This document shows, piece by piece, positions 10,440 to 20,984 of a DNA stretch of 64,000 nt. The DNA is from Terfezia claveryi (lineage: Eukaryota > Ascomycota > Pezizomycetes > Pezizales > Pezizaceae), in assembly GCA_015179025.1 (NCBI GenBank), contig WHUX01000068.1:1-64000 (forward strand), written 5' to 3'. The notes under the pieces were generated by a model. It was not told the DNA's origin and did no database searches. It saw only the letters and a list, made by a program, of their open reading frames with translations. Every line of letters starts with the position of its first letter. Position 1 is the first letter of the stretch. The position numbers were made by a program, and so were the translations under genes.

Positions 10440-11233
10440 GAAATTACTACTAGCCTAATATGGAAGGCTGGGTACGAAACTACATTCATATATATAATAT
10501 TTACCAAAGAAATAAGACTTCAAGACATAAGAAATATAGTAAGCTTGTACCTCTTCCAATCCTCTATAGGCCCTAAAAACATATTTCGATAGATTTTATT
10601 ACTGATTTACTGCTAGTCAAAGAGTATAATCAGATCTAGGTTATTGTTAATAGATTTACTAAAATGTCATATTTTATTCCCTTAAAGAATCAGAAGGCAA
10701 AAGAGTTGGTTAGGATATTCATCAAAGAGGTTTGGAGACTGTATAGATTACCAAAGAGAGTTGTTTCAGATTAGGATTCAGTATTCATAAGTTTGTTTTA
10801 GATAGAAGTAATGTGGTTATTAGGAGTTAAGTTGGATAAGTCCTCAGCATATTACCTCTAGACTGATAGTCAAACTAAATAAGTTAACCAGACCCTTGAG
10901 TATTATCTATAGACGTATTGCTATTGGGATCAGGATGACTGAGTCGAGTAATTACTATTTGCTAAGTTTTGTTATAATAATACTATTTACTCTAGTACCA
11001 AACTTACACTATTCTTTACCACATATACTCAACATCCAGAAAACAATTTCTAGAACCTAACTGAAGCTTCAACTGAATCGAACAACCCTAAGGAAGTCAA
11101 GACAGTCAAAACCTTGGACGCAATGAGAGAGGCCATAAGGAAGAACATATAGGTAATACAGAACTGAATATCCAAATATTATAATCTTAAGGTAGTAGAA
11201 AAGGAACCAATATTTAAAGTAAGAGATTGGGTA
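10440..11233 (+). pseudogene. Integrase of element A
   Basis: DDE integrase. The first Asp lies in SIDFITDLL (about 10586-10612), the second in RVVSD (about 10757-10771), and the third region reads TDSQTK-stop-VNQTLEYY (10861-10905), where the Glu usually found in QTERVNQ is Lys. N-terminal zinc-binding residues are poorly preserved. At least six in-frame stops are present, so it is dead. Confidence 0.75.
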
Positions 11234-11668
11234 ATGATCAACACAAAAAACATCAAAACAAGGTATCCGACCAAGAAGCTTGACTACAAGTTAAGAGGGA
11301 AGTTTAGAATTAAACGGCTCATAGGTACTTATACCTATAAGTTAGAGCTTCCCTCAAGTACAGGCAAAACTCACCCTGTATTTCATATTAGTTTGTTGGA
11401 ACCCTACTATCTTAACACGATTGCCAGTAGACACTTACCAACATCCCCTCTAGTCGACTTTGAAGAATTAGAATACCAGGTAGAAAAGGTTAGGACAAGT
11501 GAGCTCAGGAAGGGACAGGTTATATATTTAGTCTCTTGGAAGGGTTATAGTCCTGATAATGACACATAGGAACTATACAAGAACTTGAAGGATGGAGCAG
11601 CCAAATTAATTCAGAAATTCCATCTCAATGACTTTCGTAAGCCTCGAGACCCTAATGTTATCTTGTGA
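11234..11668 (+). pseudogene. Integrase tail and chromodomain of element A
   Basis: An open stretch of 111 codons contains the GPY/F-like tail (DYKLRGKFRIKRLIG) and HPVFHISLLEPY, typical of chromovirus integrases. The chromodomain is EELEYQVEKV...VIYLVSWKGYSP at about 11465-11555. A TAG at 11567 replaces the Trp of the W-E-x-x aromatic-cage motif, after which the helix (NLKDGAAKLIQKFH) continues to a stop near 11667. Confidence 0.8.
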
Positions 11669-11896
11669 AGATTTTTCTTTTTTCTCTATTATTAGGTATT
11701 AGGTATTTTAAATTATCTTTACATATTTGTTACTTGTATTTCTCATGCTATATTGTCCCAGGGGTGCAATGAAATGTACACAGCTATGTTTTGGCTGTTG
11801 TATATATGAACTGGTCCTCAAGCCCCATCTATTGTTATTAGTAGCAATAATGATTCTAGTTGCATAATCAATTAGGTACTTGTGGACAAGAACCTT

Positions 11897-12235
11897 AAGG
11901 AGGGAGGCACTGTTATAAAGTAACATCCAGCTCTACTAAAGGTACTTGGGCCTTTACAGAATGACCTTAGAATCTATATAGACTCTAGGTACATGCTTAG
12001 CAGTATGGTGGAAACATTTCTAATACGTATTTATAAGAGATAAGTATATAGAACAAGTATGAACCTCGGAGTAGTTTATAATCATCCCAGATAGTTAAAA
12101 CCCTTATGGAACGTCTATAAACTCTTGAGGGAGTTATGGTTTAAGTTTTATAAGTATCTGATTAATGGTGCAATAGTTATACTCAGATCAATAAACTAAC
12201 TATATGTATACATATACTAGCTATTAGCTGTTACC
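11897..12235 (+). repeat. Polypurine tract and probable 3' LTR of element A
   Basis: AAGGAGGGAGGCAC (11897-11910) is a purine-rich tract directly followed by TGTTATAAAG at 11911, the expected start of an LTR. The right boundary is uncertain because the 5' copy lies outside the window; about 12235 is a guess from a change in sequence character. No TATA box stands out clearly. Confidence 0.6.
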
Positions 12236-13357
12236 CTAAAGTCTTGGCATTACCCTGAATTATTGATTATTACTTTGAACTTAAAGAAAATAATTCTGTA
12301 AAAATAACTAAAAAAATGAAGGACCAAAGGTGCACTTTAGACCAAAGTGTATCTAGTGATACTATAAGGAAGTGTGCCTAGAACAAAGGCCAAAGGTAGG
12401 GTTGAAACATAAAGTTCTCCAAATTTAATGTTTCAAGGTTCTATCTAGGCCTACTCTTCATCCTAATTCTATTTCTGTAATCCTCTTTATGATTGTAGTA
12501 AAACTCGTGGAGATATAAGTCTTTTAATATAGTCAAATAAGTCTACAAGGAGGTTTACCTATTATTGGTAATAACTCCCTGAATAATTTGGGTATTGAGA
12601 TGAACTAAGATTCTATAATCTTCTATGCATTGATACCTTTCCAATGGTAATCTACTTGTGACCTACGGTTCTCTATTCATAGAGTTATATGTAGCTGAAA
12701 ATTATTTTCAATGGACACTAGACACTATTAAGTGAATATTGCTAGAAACATAATTAGATACCTTCGGATATTGTCAGATGATAATTTGATAGTATCGGGA
12801 ATTGATAATATGTCTGAAATTGAATTTAGTTGTCTTGAGTAAGAATTCTTTTATAGGATAAGCAAGCTATAAGTGAAGTATATATAACATGCAGACATGG
12901 GAATATTCTCTATGTTTAGGTTAGTAACCTGTAACAACGAGTGCAGATAGCAACTGCATTAACAAAGGTGTAGATAGCATAACACTTAGAAAGAAATTCC
13001 AAGGTGACAGGTAGGCCTGCATTTTATAAAATATTTTTATTATAAGAATATCTATAAATACCTCGGGATATAAATAGTGCAAGTAGTTCTAGTTGAATTT
13101 ATTCTACCATCAGCAAGTATTCAAAAGCAAGAGCACCTTGAGTACATGAAGCCTACAAAGTTCTAAGTCTTGAGTTAACTTTATGTTTAAGCGACATAGG
13201 ATTTATTTTGTGTTGCGAAATAAGATCCATCATGAGGAACTATCGTTGGACTATACTTTACTGCTATAGGATTGATATTCTGTGTTGCGGAATAGATATC
13301 GTTGCGGCAGGAAATTACGGCTGTCCTAATAGTTGCAAGAGCGCTATCAGTCAATAG
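12236..13357. other. A/T-rich non-coding stretch with LTR-like leader
   Basis: No coding frame is supported. From 13040 to 13330 the sequence resembles an LTR/leader: TATAAATA-like box near 13050, then two imperfect copies of ATAGGATT...TGTGTTGCG(A/G)AATA at 13196-13230 and 13267-13300. It does not match the putative copia LTR at 13959-14237, so it is probably a different element truncated against the copia fragment. The rest (12236-13040) shows nothing recognisable. Confidence 0.35.
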
Positions 13358-13951
13358 GGCCCCCGTGATATATCCATTGTGGCATCCAAGCCTTCAGCTC
13401 ATGACCGGAGAAAGGCACTCAAGGTTGTTGCATATTTGCTAGGAACAAAAGACCTAGGAATAAGTCTCAAAGGAGAAGACATGAGACATATCGATATCTA
13501 TACTGATGCGGGAGAAGAAGCATTAGAGCAGAAGGCAACAAGTGGAATTTTGATCATGGTCGGGAAGTCATCAATAGGATGGACCTCTAGGAAGCAGGAT
13601 GTGACTACGTTGTCATCCACAGAGGCGGAATATATCGCCATAGGGGCAGGGGCACAAGATGCACTGTGGATTGGAAAATTGCTGGATCATTGTGGTGTTA
13701 AGTCTGAAATTTGGCTGTGGACAGACAGTAGAGGAGGGGCAAATCTCTCATATAATCTAGACTTTCACAAACGAACGAAACATATTCGGCGACGACATCA
13801 CTTCATACGGGAATGCGTGGAAGAGGGATTGCTGAGCGTGCATTGGGTGCCTGGTGAAGAAAATCCGGCAGATATGCTGACAAAGTGCGTAACAGGAGAA
13901 CGATTGATGTGTCTTGCTGTAAATGCAGGTGTGAAGGTGGCCAGCAATTAG
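13358..13951 (+). pseudogene. Copia-type RNase H domain (3' end of pol)
   Basis: An uninterrupted frame from after a TAG at 13355 to the TAG ending at 13951, with no ATG at its beginning. It matches the C-terminal RNase H of Ty1/copia Pol: IDIYTDAG (first catalytic Asp), GILIMVG...GWTSRKQ, the hallmark STEAEYIAI (Glu and second Asp region), WTDSRGG, and the RTKHIRRRHHFIRE...HWVPGEENPADMLTK tail. The remainder of gag-pol is missing on the left. Unlike its neighbours it has no RIP-type stops, which suggests a more recent arrival. Confidence 0.85.
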
Positions 13952-14237
13952 AGGGGGGTGTTAAAGAATAATTGCCGGCTAAGCAGGAAGCGGGATATGA
14001 AGGGCAAGGCCGGATCCGGATCAAGGGTGAAGGGCAAGGCCGGATCAGGCAAGAACGCTGAAGAACAAAAAGTTTTCATTAATGTTACCATTTCTCGTGA
14101 TTAGTATGCTTAGTGCTGTTATTCATGTATTTAAGCTGATGTTATCTGCCCTTCTGTATGGGTTGGTATCATTGTTGTTATACACATCTCTTCTCCTCCG
14201 TATGCACTGCAGTGCGATCACTGCGTGGTTTATTACA
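13952..14237 (+). repeat. Probable 3' LTR of the copia fragment
   Basis: AGGGGGG (13952-13958) is a polypurine tract directly after the Pol stop, and TGTTAAAGAA at 13959 is a standard LTR start. The segment ends plausibly at TTTATTACA (14237), directly before a gypsy integrase coding scrap. It contains a GAAGGGCAAGGCCGGATC direct repeat (about 13996-14052). No partner LTR exists here, so the right end is inferred. Confidence 0.55.
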
Positions 14238-14330
14238 CGGAAGTGGTCATCTGTATCCCTTGATCTTGTTACCGGCGTCCCTGTTTCAAATGGATTTGAT
14301 GCCTTGTTAGTCGTAGTTAGAGTTGAGCCC
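14238..14330 (+). pseudogene. Gypsy integrase scrap
   Basis: About 30 codons read WSSVSLDLVTGVPVSNGFDA-LLVVV, the first-Asp motif block of gypsy integrases (usual form S-x-D-F-V-T-G-L-P followed by LVVVDRLTK). The match breaks off at 14325, where DRLTK should follow. The scrap abuts the copia LTR end, so the copia element may have inserted into a gypsy element here. Confidence 0.6.
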
Positions 14331-15068
14331 GTATCCCGAAGATATAAAATCTGGGAAGAGGTGTTCGAGGAACAGGTCAAAATAGGGGTCGAGAAAGCCC
14401 TAGCCAAACAGCAGAAGAAAGGGAAGGGGGTAGGGGAGCTGGAGGTAGCAATGGAGAAGAAGCAGAGAAGAAGAAGACGGGGGCCAAGGACAAGAAGGCG
14501 CCGGAGGACACCTCGTGCAAAAACAGAAGAAGATACGGCGATGTTTGGACGTAAAACATGAACAAAAGGTGAGAAGTCCAGGAGGGAGGGAGAGAAGGTC
14601 GGAAGGACGTGGCTCCGGTTACACCCCCCGTAACCAAAAAACAGGCTACCGTACGTCAAGTAGCTCCTCCAGTGACCAAACCTCAGCTCACCAAATACAA
14701 AAGAACCCACAAAGCCGCCGACAAGGAGTACGTCGATATGAAAGCCTTTGTGGTTCCCGGCGTCCCATGCCATCACCCATGGCGGACACAATACAGGATG
14801 TGAAGCGAACAGGGGTGAGAGGCATTATAGGGGCAAGGGGAGGTGCCTGGGAAGCAGGAGATTCAATAAAACCAAGAGCTCAGTGTTTTTTTCCTGGCGA
14901 AGCTAGTCTCTTTTCATGTGCAGGCCGGCCATACTAGGATGAGGTTGAGAGGAAGATGGCTCTATATGATTTCGAGAAAGATCGGGTGAGGGTGGAGGTA
15001 GCATTGGACTCGGGTTCGGATTCGGATTCGAAAAGCTTAAGTCGAACCTTTAATCCTAGGGGCCTCGT
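14331..15068 (+). other. Coding-like remnants of unknown origin
   Basis: G/C-rich sequence with several short frames that look translated but do not join. There is a Lys/Glu-rich stretch (EKALAKQQKKGKGV, about 14392-14433) and an Arg-rich stretch near 14465-14510. A frame at 14609-14800 carries repeated APPVTKPQ-type units. A final frame at 14938-15068 contains a Ser-Asp repeat (DSGSDSDS). Composition suggests a decayed gag-like protein, but no family motif is present. Confidence 0.3.
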
Positions 15069-15495
15069 ATGACGGCGAGTACAGACTTAAAAAATAAAAA
15101 AAATAACAAACCTAGAGCCTTGGCATACAATATATATAGATTGAACAACTTCTGCCAACCAGACTATCAATAACCATCTACATCAAATTCGTGTTTCAAC
15201 GTCGTCTGGTTGTGTTGATGCCCACATAGCAGCCCCAACAAAAATGTACCCCACAACAATATAACGTGGCAAGCAGGCAATGCTTTCTCATTATCAAATT
15301 CAACTGTTACCTACGCACCACATTCCCGGGAGCCACGATCATAATAACTGCCGTTTCCTTAGCCTGGCGACCACCGATACTCACCCGCATCCGAGACAAC
15401 TTACAGCTTCTCGCAGCACCCACAAAACCAATACCTACTATCAACCAGCTACCACAACATAGGCTGACTTCCCTAGCTCACCACGCGCCAACCAT
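15069..15495 (+). promoter_or_regulatory. Upstream region of the deaminase gene
   Basis: 427 bases without transposon signatures between the remnants on the left and the minisatellite. A TATATATA-like box lies near 15130-15138. The stretch from 15270 to 15495 is C/A-rich on the + strand, as in fungal promoters. Frames here lack coding character. The transcription start is not identifiable. Confidence 0.35.
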
Positions 15496-15733
15496 CAGCC
15501 CAACAGCCCAACAGCCCAACAGCCCAACAGCCCAACAGCCCAACAGCCCAACAGCCCAACAGCCCAACAGCCCAACAGCCCAACAGCCCAACAGCCCAAC
15601 AGCCCAACAGCCCAACAGCCACAGCCCAACAGCCCAACAGCCCAACAGCCCAACAGCCCAACAGCCCAACAGCCCAACAGCCCAACAGCCAAACAGCCAA
15701 ACGGCCAAACAGCCAAACAGCCAAACAGCCAAA
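15496..15733. repeat. 8-bp minisatellite (CAGCCCAA)n
   Basis: Head-to-tail array of 29 full 8-bp units plus one 6-bp unit (CAGCCA at 15616-15621). The first 23 full units are CAGCCCAA. The last six (15686-15733) are CAGCCAAA, one of them CGGCCAAA at 15702. Because 8 is not a multiple of 3, all frames stay open for long stretches, and the apparent repetitive proteins on both strands are artefacts. The array ends 21 bases before the ATG of the deaminase gene, so it occupies the 5' untranslated region or core promoter. Confidence 0.95.
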
Positions 15734-15754
15734 GACCTCATTTGCTAAAACAAT

Positions 15755-17352
15755 ATGTCTTCAAGCACAGATGCCACCAGCGACCCCGTTGTCCTAGCCC
15801 ACCTCGGTGCTGCCGCCATCGGGTTGGTTGTGGATCCGGTTTCGCTGCCAGAGCGCCGGGCAGAACAGCCCCTCGACCTTTCAGGTCGACAAGAGCGTCT
15901 GGCAAATGTTGCAGACGGCATTGCCTATTGTGCTGTCCGGAAGGCAAAACACGAGGTCATTGCTGTGAACGTTGCCTTGCGGCAAAACGAAATTGTGATA
16001 CTTTTGGCGGGGAATGATGAAGTGAGCTCCACCACCATTCAGCACGTCGGCAAAATGTGGGAATGTCTAGTGCAAATTTCCCGGATGGTGAACGAACAAA
16101 CGGGGGAATCTGGTGACACGGAGCTGATAAGCCCCGAAAGCAACCCCGAATTTTCCGAAATCGAGCCTGTCCGAAGGCTACAGAGCCTAGTATATCAATT
16201 TTGCTTGGCCAGATTTCGCAAAACATTCCACAAATGGAACAAGAGTATAGAAACTCTTGGGGAGAAGATACGGGGCCAAAGATTGGGGGGGGCATTTGGA
16301 ACCAAAGCAATCCAGGCCCGTACGAGACCGAGACCATTGTGACCCAAAAATTGCAGATTTTGGAGTTCTTTGGTGCAATATCTCGCCTACTGAATACTGG
16401 GGGGGGTGAGATACGATATGATCTCATAGGTGTGTACATGGACGCAGTAAGCACTTTGGCACAATGTGTCCTCACCAATCCAGGGGACTGTGGGTACTGG
16501 GAGGGGTCGGACCTTGCCAAGTTCATTATAGCGTTGGAAAAATGCACCAGTCTGCACCGGCACATGGAATGCCTAATTCGCTGTGCTCGCTCCACTCGGC
16601 TCCGTCCGTGGTTTCAGAAGGCCTGCAACGTGAGGACATGTCCGGAAATGGAAATGTCCGTACCGGCATGGCCACAAACACTATCTGCCTGGCTAGAAAG
16701 CACTCGTGCACTTTTGGGTACAAGGGCAGCCACCAAATCCGTCGAGAAGATTGCTACCATTGCCAATCAACTCTGTAACGTCAAAGTCCATGCTGAGGTC
16801 CAGGTTGCACTTCATCTGCTTTCTGAGCAGTCCACTACCGCTCGCTCTGCCATCGCCTATATTGGTGTTAGCAAGCTGAGCTGTGGACCATGTAATATAT
16901 TCCTGCACGCGATCAGGGCGGCCCGGGGGGCGGGGAATTTGACACTGCGTAGAACGCATTCTAAGTGGTACCCTGGCTGGGGAATGCCCTCAGATCAAGT
17001 TCTGGCAATGGTGCTGACCCCGGAGGAACTACGGATATTTAAGGAGTGCTTGGTGAAGGAGTTGAAAAGGCATATATTGTCTTTTGTTTTAGGACCCGAC
17101 AGTCAGAATGTCCGGATATCAGACAGTACTGATCCATCCATAGACGGCAGGCACACGAAGCCACAGGAGTGGAAAGTCCAGCGGGCATATCAACTCCTTG
17201 CCGGGAATGATGATCAGCAAAAACTAATCGGGTCTGCCATCCATAACGGGGAACCCGATTTCTTCCAACCGGGATTTCTTATTTCCACGACGGTGATAGC
17301 TCTTTTTGTATACATGTGGTCATTAGGATCAACACCCTTGTTGCCGGCCTAA
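15755..17352 (+). CDS. OTT_1508-like zinc-dependent deaminase family protein (frame break near 16290)
   Basis: The likely start is ATG at 15755; the C-terminal frame ends at TAA 17352, giving about 530 residues in all. The N-terminal 195-codon frame ends at 16342, and the rest is one frame back, overlapping from about 16200. The catalytic domain lies at about residues 340-410: V-H-A-E-V (16786-16800; zinc His and proton-shuttle Glu) and S-K-L-S-C-G-P-C (16870-16893; two zinc Cys), followed by RRTHSKWYPGW. This matches the fungal OTT_1508-like deaminases of the cytidine-deaminase fold; the substrate is unknown. A hydrophobic, possibly membrane-spanning segment is near the C-terminus (17270-17325). 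The break coincides with a G8 run (16285-16292) and may be an indel, an assembly error or an intron. No RIP-type stops are seen. Confidence 0.7.
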
Positions 17353-18309
17353 GCTAGCTTAGGTGTGCTAAGCGGGGTGAATTGTTTTTTTTTTTTTTTC
17401 TCGTACAGATGAGGGTCCACCGGAATGCCGAGATGGAATAAATTGTGTTGAAATTGATAATAGATGTTTTTTTTTTTTTTTGAGTTTATACTTACAATGG
17501 AAATAAGGTTATGATGACATCTCAAATCGTTCCCTTTAAATCTTAACCGGTGAGGAGATAAATACTATGGAAATCAAGGAGCGGTGTAAAGTTAGTGTAA
17601 CATGCTTATAAACCTGGTCGAGAAGGGCTCCCAGCCTCGAAAATATCCTGCCCCTCTTTTCTCTAATTCTCTTGTCTAGATCCACTCAAGTGCGCTTGTT
17701 GCTTACCTAGTAGCAGGGCCCTTTCTTGGCCTAGTCATGAATATGAAGGTGAGTAGATAGCTAACTAAACAAGGGCCCTCTATTGTATCCGCATGTCACG
17801 GCGCGAGAATAAGCTTGCGAACTCGACAAGAACAAGGTTGCCGACTTTTTAACCTACTGGAAAGTGAACACAGGGTATGGGACTAGAACATAGGCACTGA
17901 TCATATAGGTAGAACAGGCTAGGCGCTACCAACAAAACTAAAAACCTATAAAAGCTACTAAATTGTATTGCACTTAAATTATATAATCTAGTATACTTTT
18001 GCAGCTTATATGTTTCACCTTTTATATAGGCTTATAGAGTAATACCTACTTTTGCAGCTTATGTATATATATAGAAGAAGTGCATAGAACCTATAATAAG
18101 AAAAGCCTACTAATATAAACCTATAATAAAATCAATTATAGGAAATTCAAGTTCTTAGCAATTACTTATCAACTTAATAATTACTTATTATTAGATAAAG
18201 TAGGTTAGATCAAATAGAGACTTTATATAACTTATAATGAGTGGGGTTAAAGCCAGGAAAACTTACTTAGTAGAGTAGATTTAGATTTATCTAGGTTGAG
18301 TTAAATAGA
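17353..18309. other. 3' region of the deaminase gene and A/T-rich spacer
   Basis: After the stop come T-runs (17386-17399 and 17467-17480) that could lie in a 3' UTR. The DNA to about 17940 has balanced composition without a coding frame; GGGCCCT occurs twice (near 17718 and 17775). From 17940 the sequence becomes sharply A/T-rich and TpA-rich. A roughly 20-bp stretch, ACTTTTGCAGCTTATGT-like, is repeated near 17995 and 18050. Confidence 0.4.
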
Positions 18310-19234
18310 AATCAACCTATAGTATATATTATAAATTATTACTAGTATTAGTTATAATAGAAGTCTATTTGTTTTTTAAAATATTGAGGGTTATAGTATA
18401 TTATTTAGAATTCTTTAGTCTGATTTATTTGTTTAGAAATAATAAAGTTCTAGATCTTAGTAAGAGTATCTGATATATTATTTAATAGCTGAGCATATTT
18501 AATAGCTGAGCATATTTATTAGTAATAGTATTTACTATGTTCTAGATATCTACTATACTTCTATAAATAAATTTAGTATAAGCAATCTATATCTATTAGA
18601 ACTATGGTACTTAAACTAGAGTAACTTGTTTATCTATTTCTAATTATTGAACTTGTATCTTCATAATAGTATATCTAAAATCAATAAATATATAATAAGA
18701 GGCTACTAGGTACTTACCTTTTATAAAAAGTCCTAAAGTAATATATAAAGCTATAAATAAAGCAATTGAGTATATAATTAGCTTTAGAGAGAAGAAGAAT
18801 ATCAATTCAAATTCTATTTATTACCTAAGAGTACTCTAATATTTTTAAAACTATAGAGTCTAGAATAATAAAGTATAATATTATTAAATTAACTATTCAC
18901 CTTATTATTATATTTAAATAATACTATTATTATTTATATTAGCTATAAACTCATCTAAGACTTTATCTAGTAATCCTTTTAATATAGATATAACTGTAAG
19001 GAAAAAAGGTATTAAAATCTATAAAAATATATAGATAACTATTATATTATAGATAAGCTATAACTATTAAAATACTTTAAAAAAAGGATAGATAAAAGTA
19101 GAAAGAAGTATAAATATAGTTATAACTTAGATATATTATAAACTTAATAAGAGTAAAGCTTTATAAGACTTAGAATACTACTTAAGTCTTATTGTATTAA
19201 CTATATAAAAGTAGTAGGTTATATAGAAGTATAG

Positions 19235-19485
19235 TATTAAAAAAAAAAAATTTGTCTCTAGTATCATTAGAAATAGTATTATTACTAGAGATAAAATATA
19301 TTGCTATAATTGTTAAAATATTTCCAAGTATCTTTAAAAGATACTGAAAGATACTAAGATAAATATAAAAGATACTTCAAAAATATACAAGAAATACTAA
19401 AGATATATAAGATATAAAAAACAACTTTATCTTTAGGAGATACTATCTAGTATTTTAATACTACTTTGTTTTTACTAATAAGATC
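19235..19485. repeat. MITE-like short repeat, copy 1
   Basis: About 240 bp without homology to the surrounding LTR, sharing sequence throughout with 24331-24541. Common features are a self-complementary start of the type AGTATC...GATACT, a middle with repeated AGATAC/AAATACT motifs, and an end AGATACTATCTA followed by TACTTT and a T-run. A/T-rich flanks obscure the terminal inverted repeats and target duplication. It is non-coding. Confidence 0.55.
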
Positions 19486-19809
19486 TGATAATGAGTAATT
19501 AAATCTAGATAATACTTCTTATAATAATTTAATAGTATTATTATTAGGTAATTACCTAAATAGGAAGCTATTTCCTAATTAGAAATACTTTAGTGTAATA
19601 TATATTAATTAAGTAGCCTAAACTATAATACTTTATAATTAGGCTAATATATAGGAGCTTAATTTAAATATAATAAATAGTAATACAGAAGTATTAACTT
19701 AATAAAATATAATAGAAAGATATTAAAAAGAGTATATATATAAAATACTATATTAAAGGTCAAAAACTTTAGTATACTAATACCTTTAATACTAATACTA
19801 ATATACTAT

Positions 19810-20984
19810 GGAGGCTCGGAACAAAAGTCCTTTTCCTTTTCCTATCTAGGAGTTGCATATGCAGGCTTATGCATGTATGGATACTTGGCATATGCATAGG
19901 TATTCATGTATATTTACTCTCGTGTAAATAGCCTTCCACTAGCTCAACCCATCAGTTGTCTTACTTTCTTACTGTCCAACTTCTCAATTTACTAGATATT
20001 GCCGAAAATTCAATTGGCCAGATATCCTATTCTACAACTATAGAATTCATTATATATCAGTCCTTCTCCAACCCTCAACCCTTCAACTAACTCTTCTCTA
20101 CCATCTTAATTCATCAAGTATATTGCCCTTCTCTGCCCTCTTAAATTCCAATCCTTCGAGCACCTTAATCCCCGAATACTCCAATCCCTCGAATATCCCA
20201 ATCCCTCAATACCCTAATCTAGTAGTAGTCTATAGGCAAACATATTGCTAATAACCGAAATAGGGACCACTCACTTCTCGCACAGCAGTTGAGCAAGCAT
20301 GGGAGAATGCATAGCATGACCTTGAGCAATGGGGATTTAGTATCGGATTAAACACATTCCTTACTATATCTAAGAGGTCATTAGACTTAAGGGTGGAAAT
20401 GAATATTCTGAAGGACATCCTCCTGTGAAAAGAGATAAACAGTTATTGGATTGCAATCCACCATGAGTGGCAGCTCTGCATTCAGGAGACTAACAAGATC
20501 CATAAGAATGCATGGTTGCTGTTTCAATACGCTACTATCGGAAGTATATTGCACATTTTAGGTCTCTTGTTAGTATTCAGGAAGTTGTCGATCTAGAGGA
20601 TCTTAACACTAATAAATTGAGGCATATGGTAGAGACTGACCAAATTGTCAGTGTTAATCTGATCCATATCATGATCTCAGCTAGTCCTAAAGGCCAAAAA
20701 AAAGAAGGCCCCCTTAGAAATGTGGGAGAAAACCAGGGCCAAGATATACTTCATGCTGCTATCAAGACCCAGTGTGAGTAGGGAGGGGGTGAAATGAGAT
20801 GTATGTGTGAGGTGGGCGAGCAGCGAAGGTATTGGTTATACGTAGATAGCTATCGTAGATCGCCAACTTGAATCCCAAGTAACATGCATATACCAAGTAC
20901 ATATGCGTGCATATTCTATATATGTATGCATATACACGATTTTCCTAAAGAAGAAAATGGAAATGACTTTTGTTCCGCACCTTC
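19810..20984. mobile_element. TIR DNA transposon of unassigned superfamily (1175 bp)
   Basis: The left end GGAGGCTCGGAACAAAAGTC is matched in inverse by the right end (GAAGGTGCGGAACAAAAGTC read on the - strand). Similarity continues for about 32 bases, most positions equal. ATACTAT flanks both sides (19803-19809 and 20985-20991), a 7-bp target duplication. Palindromic GCATATGC/TATGCATA motifs cluster just inside both ends, like transposase-binding sites. The host LTR is RIP-mutated, whereas this element has normal composition, so it inserted after RIP. A 7-bp duplication does not settle the superfamily (hAT gives 8, Mutator 8-11). No transposase is recognised. Confidence 0.75.
20267..20781 (+). 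pseudogene. Degenerate ORF carried by the TIR transposon, unknown family
   Basis: A frame from 20267 reads as protein with only a few stops (TAG 20303, TGA near 20428, TAG 20594), including LEQWGFSIGLNTFLTISKRS and WIAIHHEWQLCIQETNK. A second frame, open at 20512-20781, reads on as VVDLEDLNTNKLRHMVETDQ and ends at TAG 20781. The two frames overlap and differ by one base, so one damaged gene with an indel or a lost intron is likely. No domain is recognised. It could be the remains of a transposase or a captured host gene piece. Confidence 0.4.

Larger units (their letters stand above)
7995..11910 (+). mobile_element. Gypsy element A, right part (pol)
   Basis: Continuation of the element cut at 1405: RT (8670-9600), RNase H (9600-10080), integrase (10440-11230) and chromodomain (11460-11600), all on the + strand, ending in a purine tract next to the LTR at 11911. 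A non-coding insertion separates protease from RT at about 8170-8640. Numerous stop codons, mostly TAG/TAA where Gln or Trp is expected, indicate C-to-T and G-to-A decay. Confidence 0.85.

Noticed and set aside
15496..15733. CRISPR-like regular array
   Set aside because: Units are contiguous 8-mers with no unique spacers, and the context is eukaryotic.
15473..15748. Long repetitive open frames on both strands (Trp/Leu/Gly-rich and Ser/Pro/Gln-rich)
   Set aside because: They are the six-frame reading of an 8-bp minisatellite without stop codons and have no independent start, domain or codon signal.
16320..16356. Intron GTACGAG...TTGCAG to explain the deaminase frame break
   Set aside because: At 37 bases it is short for a fungal intron and its length does not produce the required frame change.
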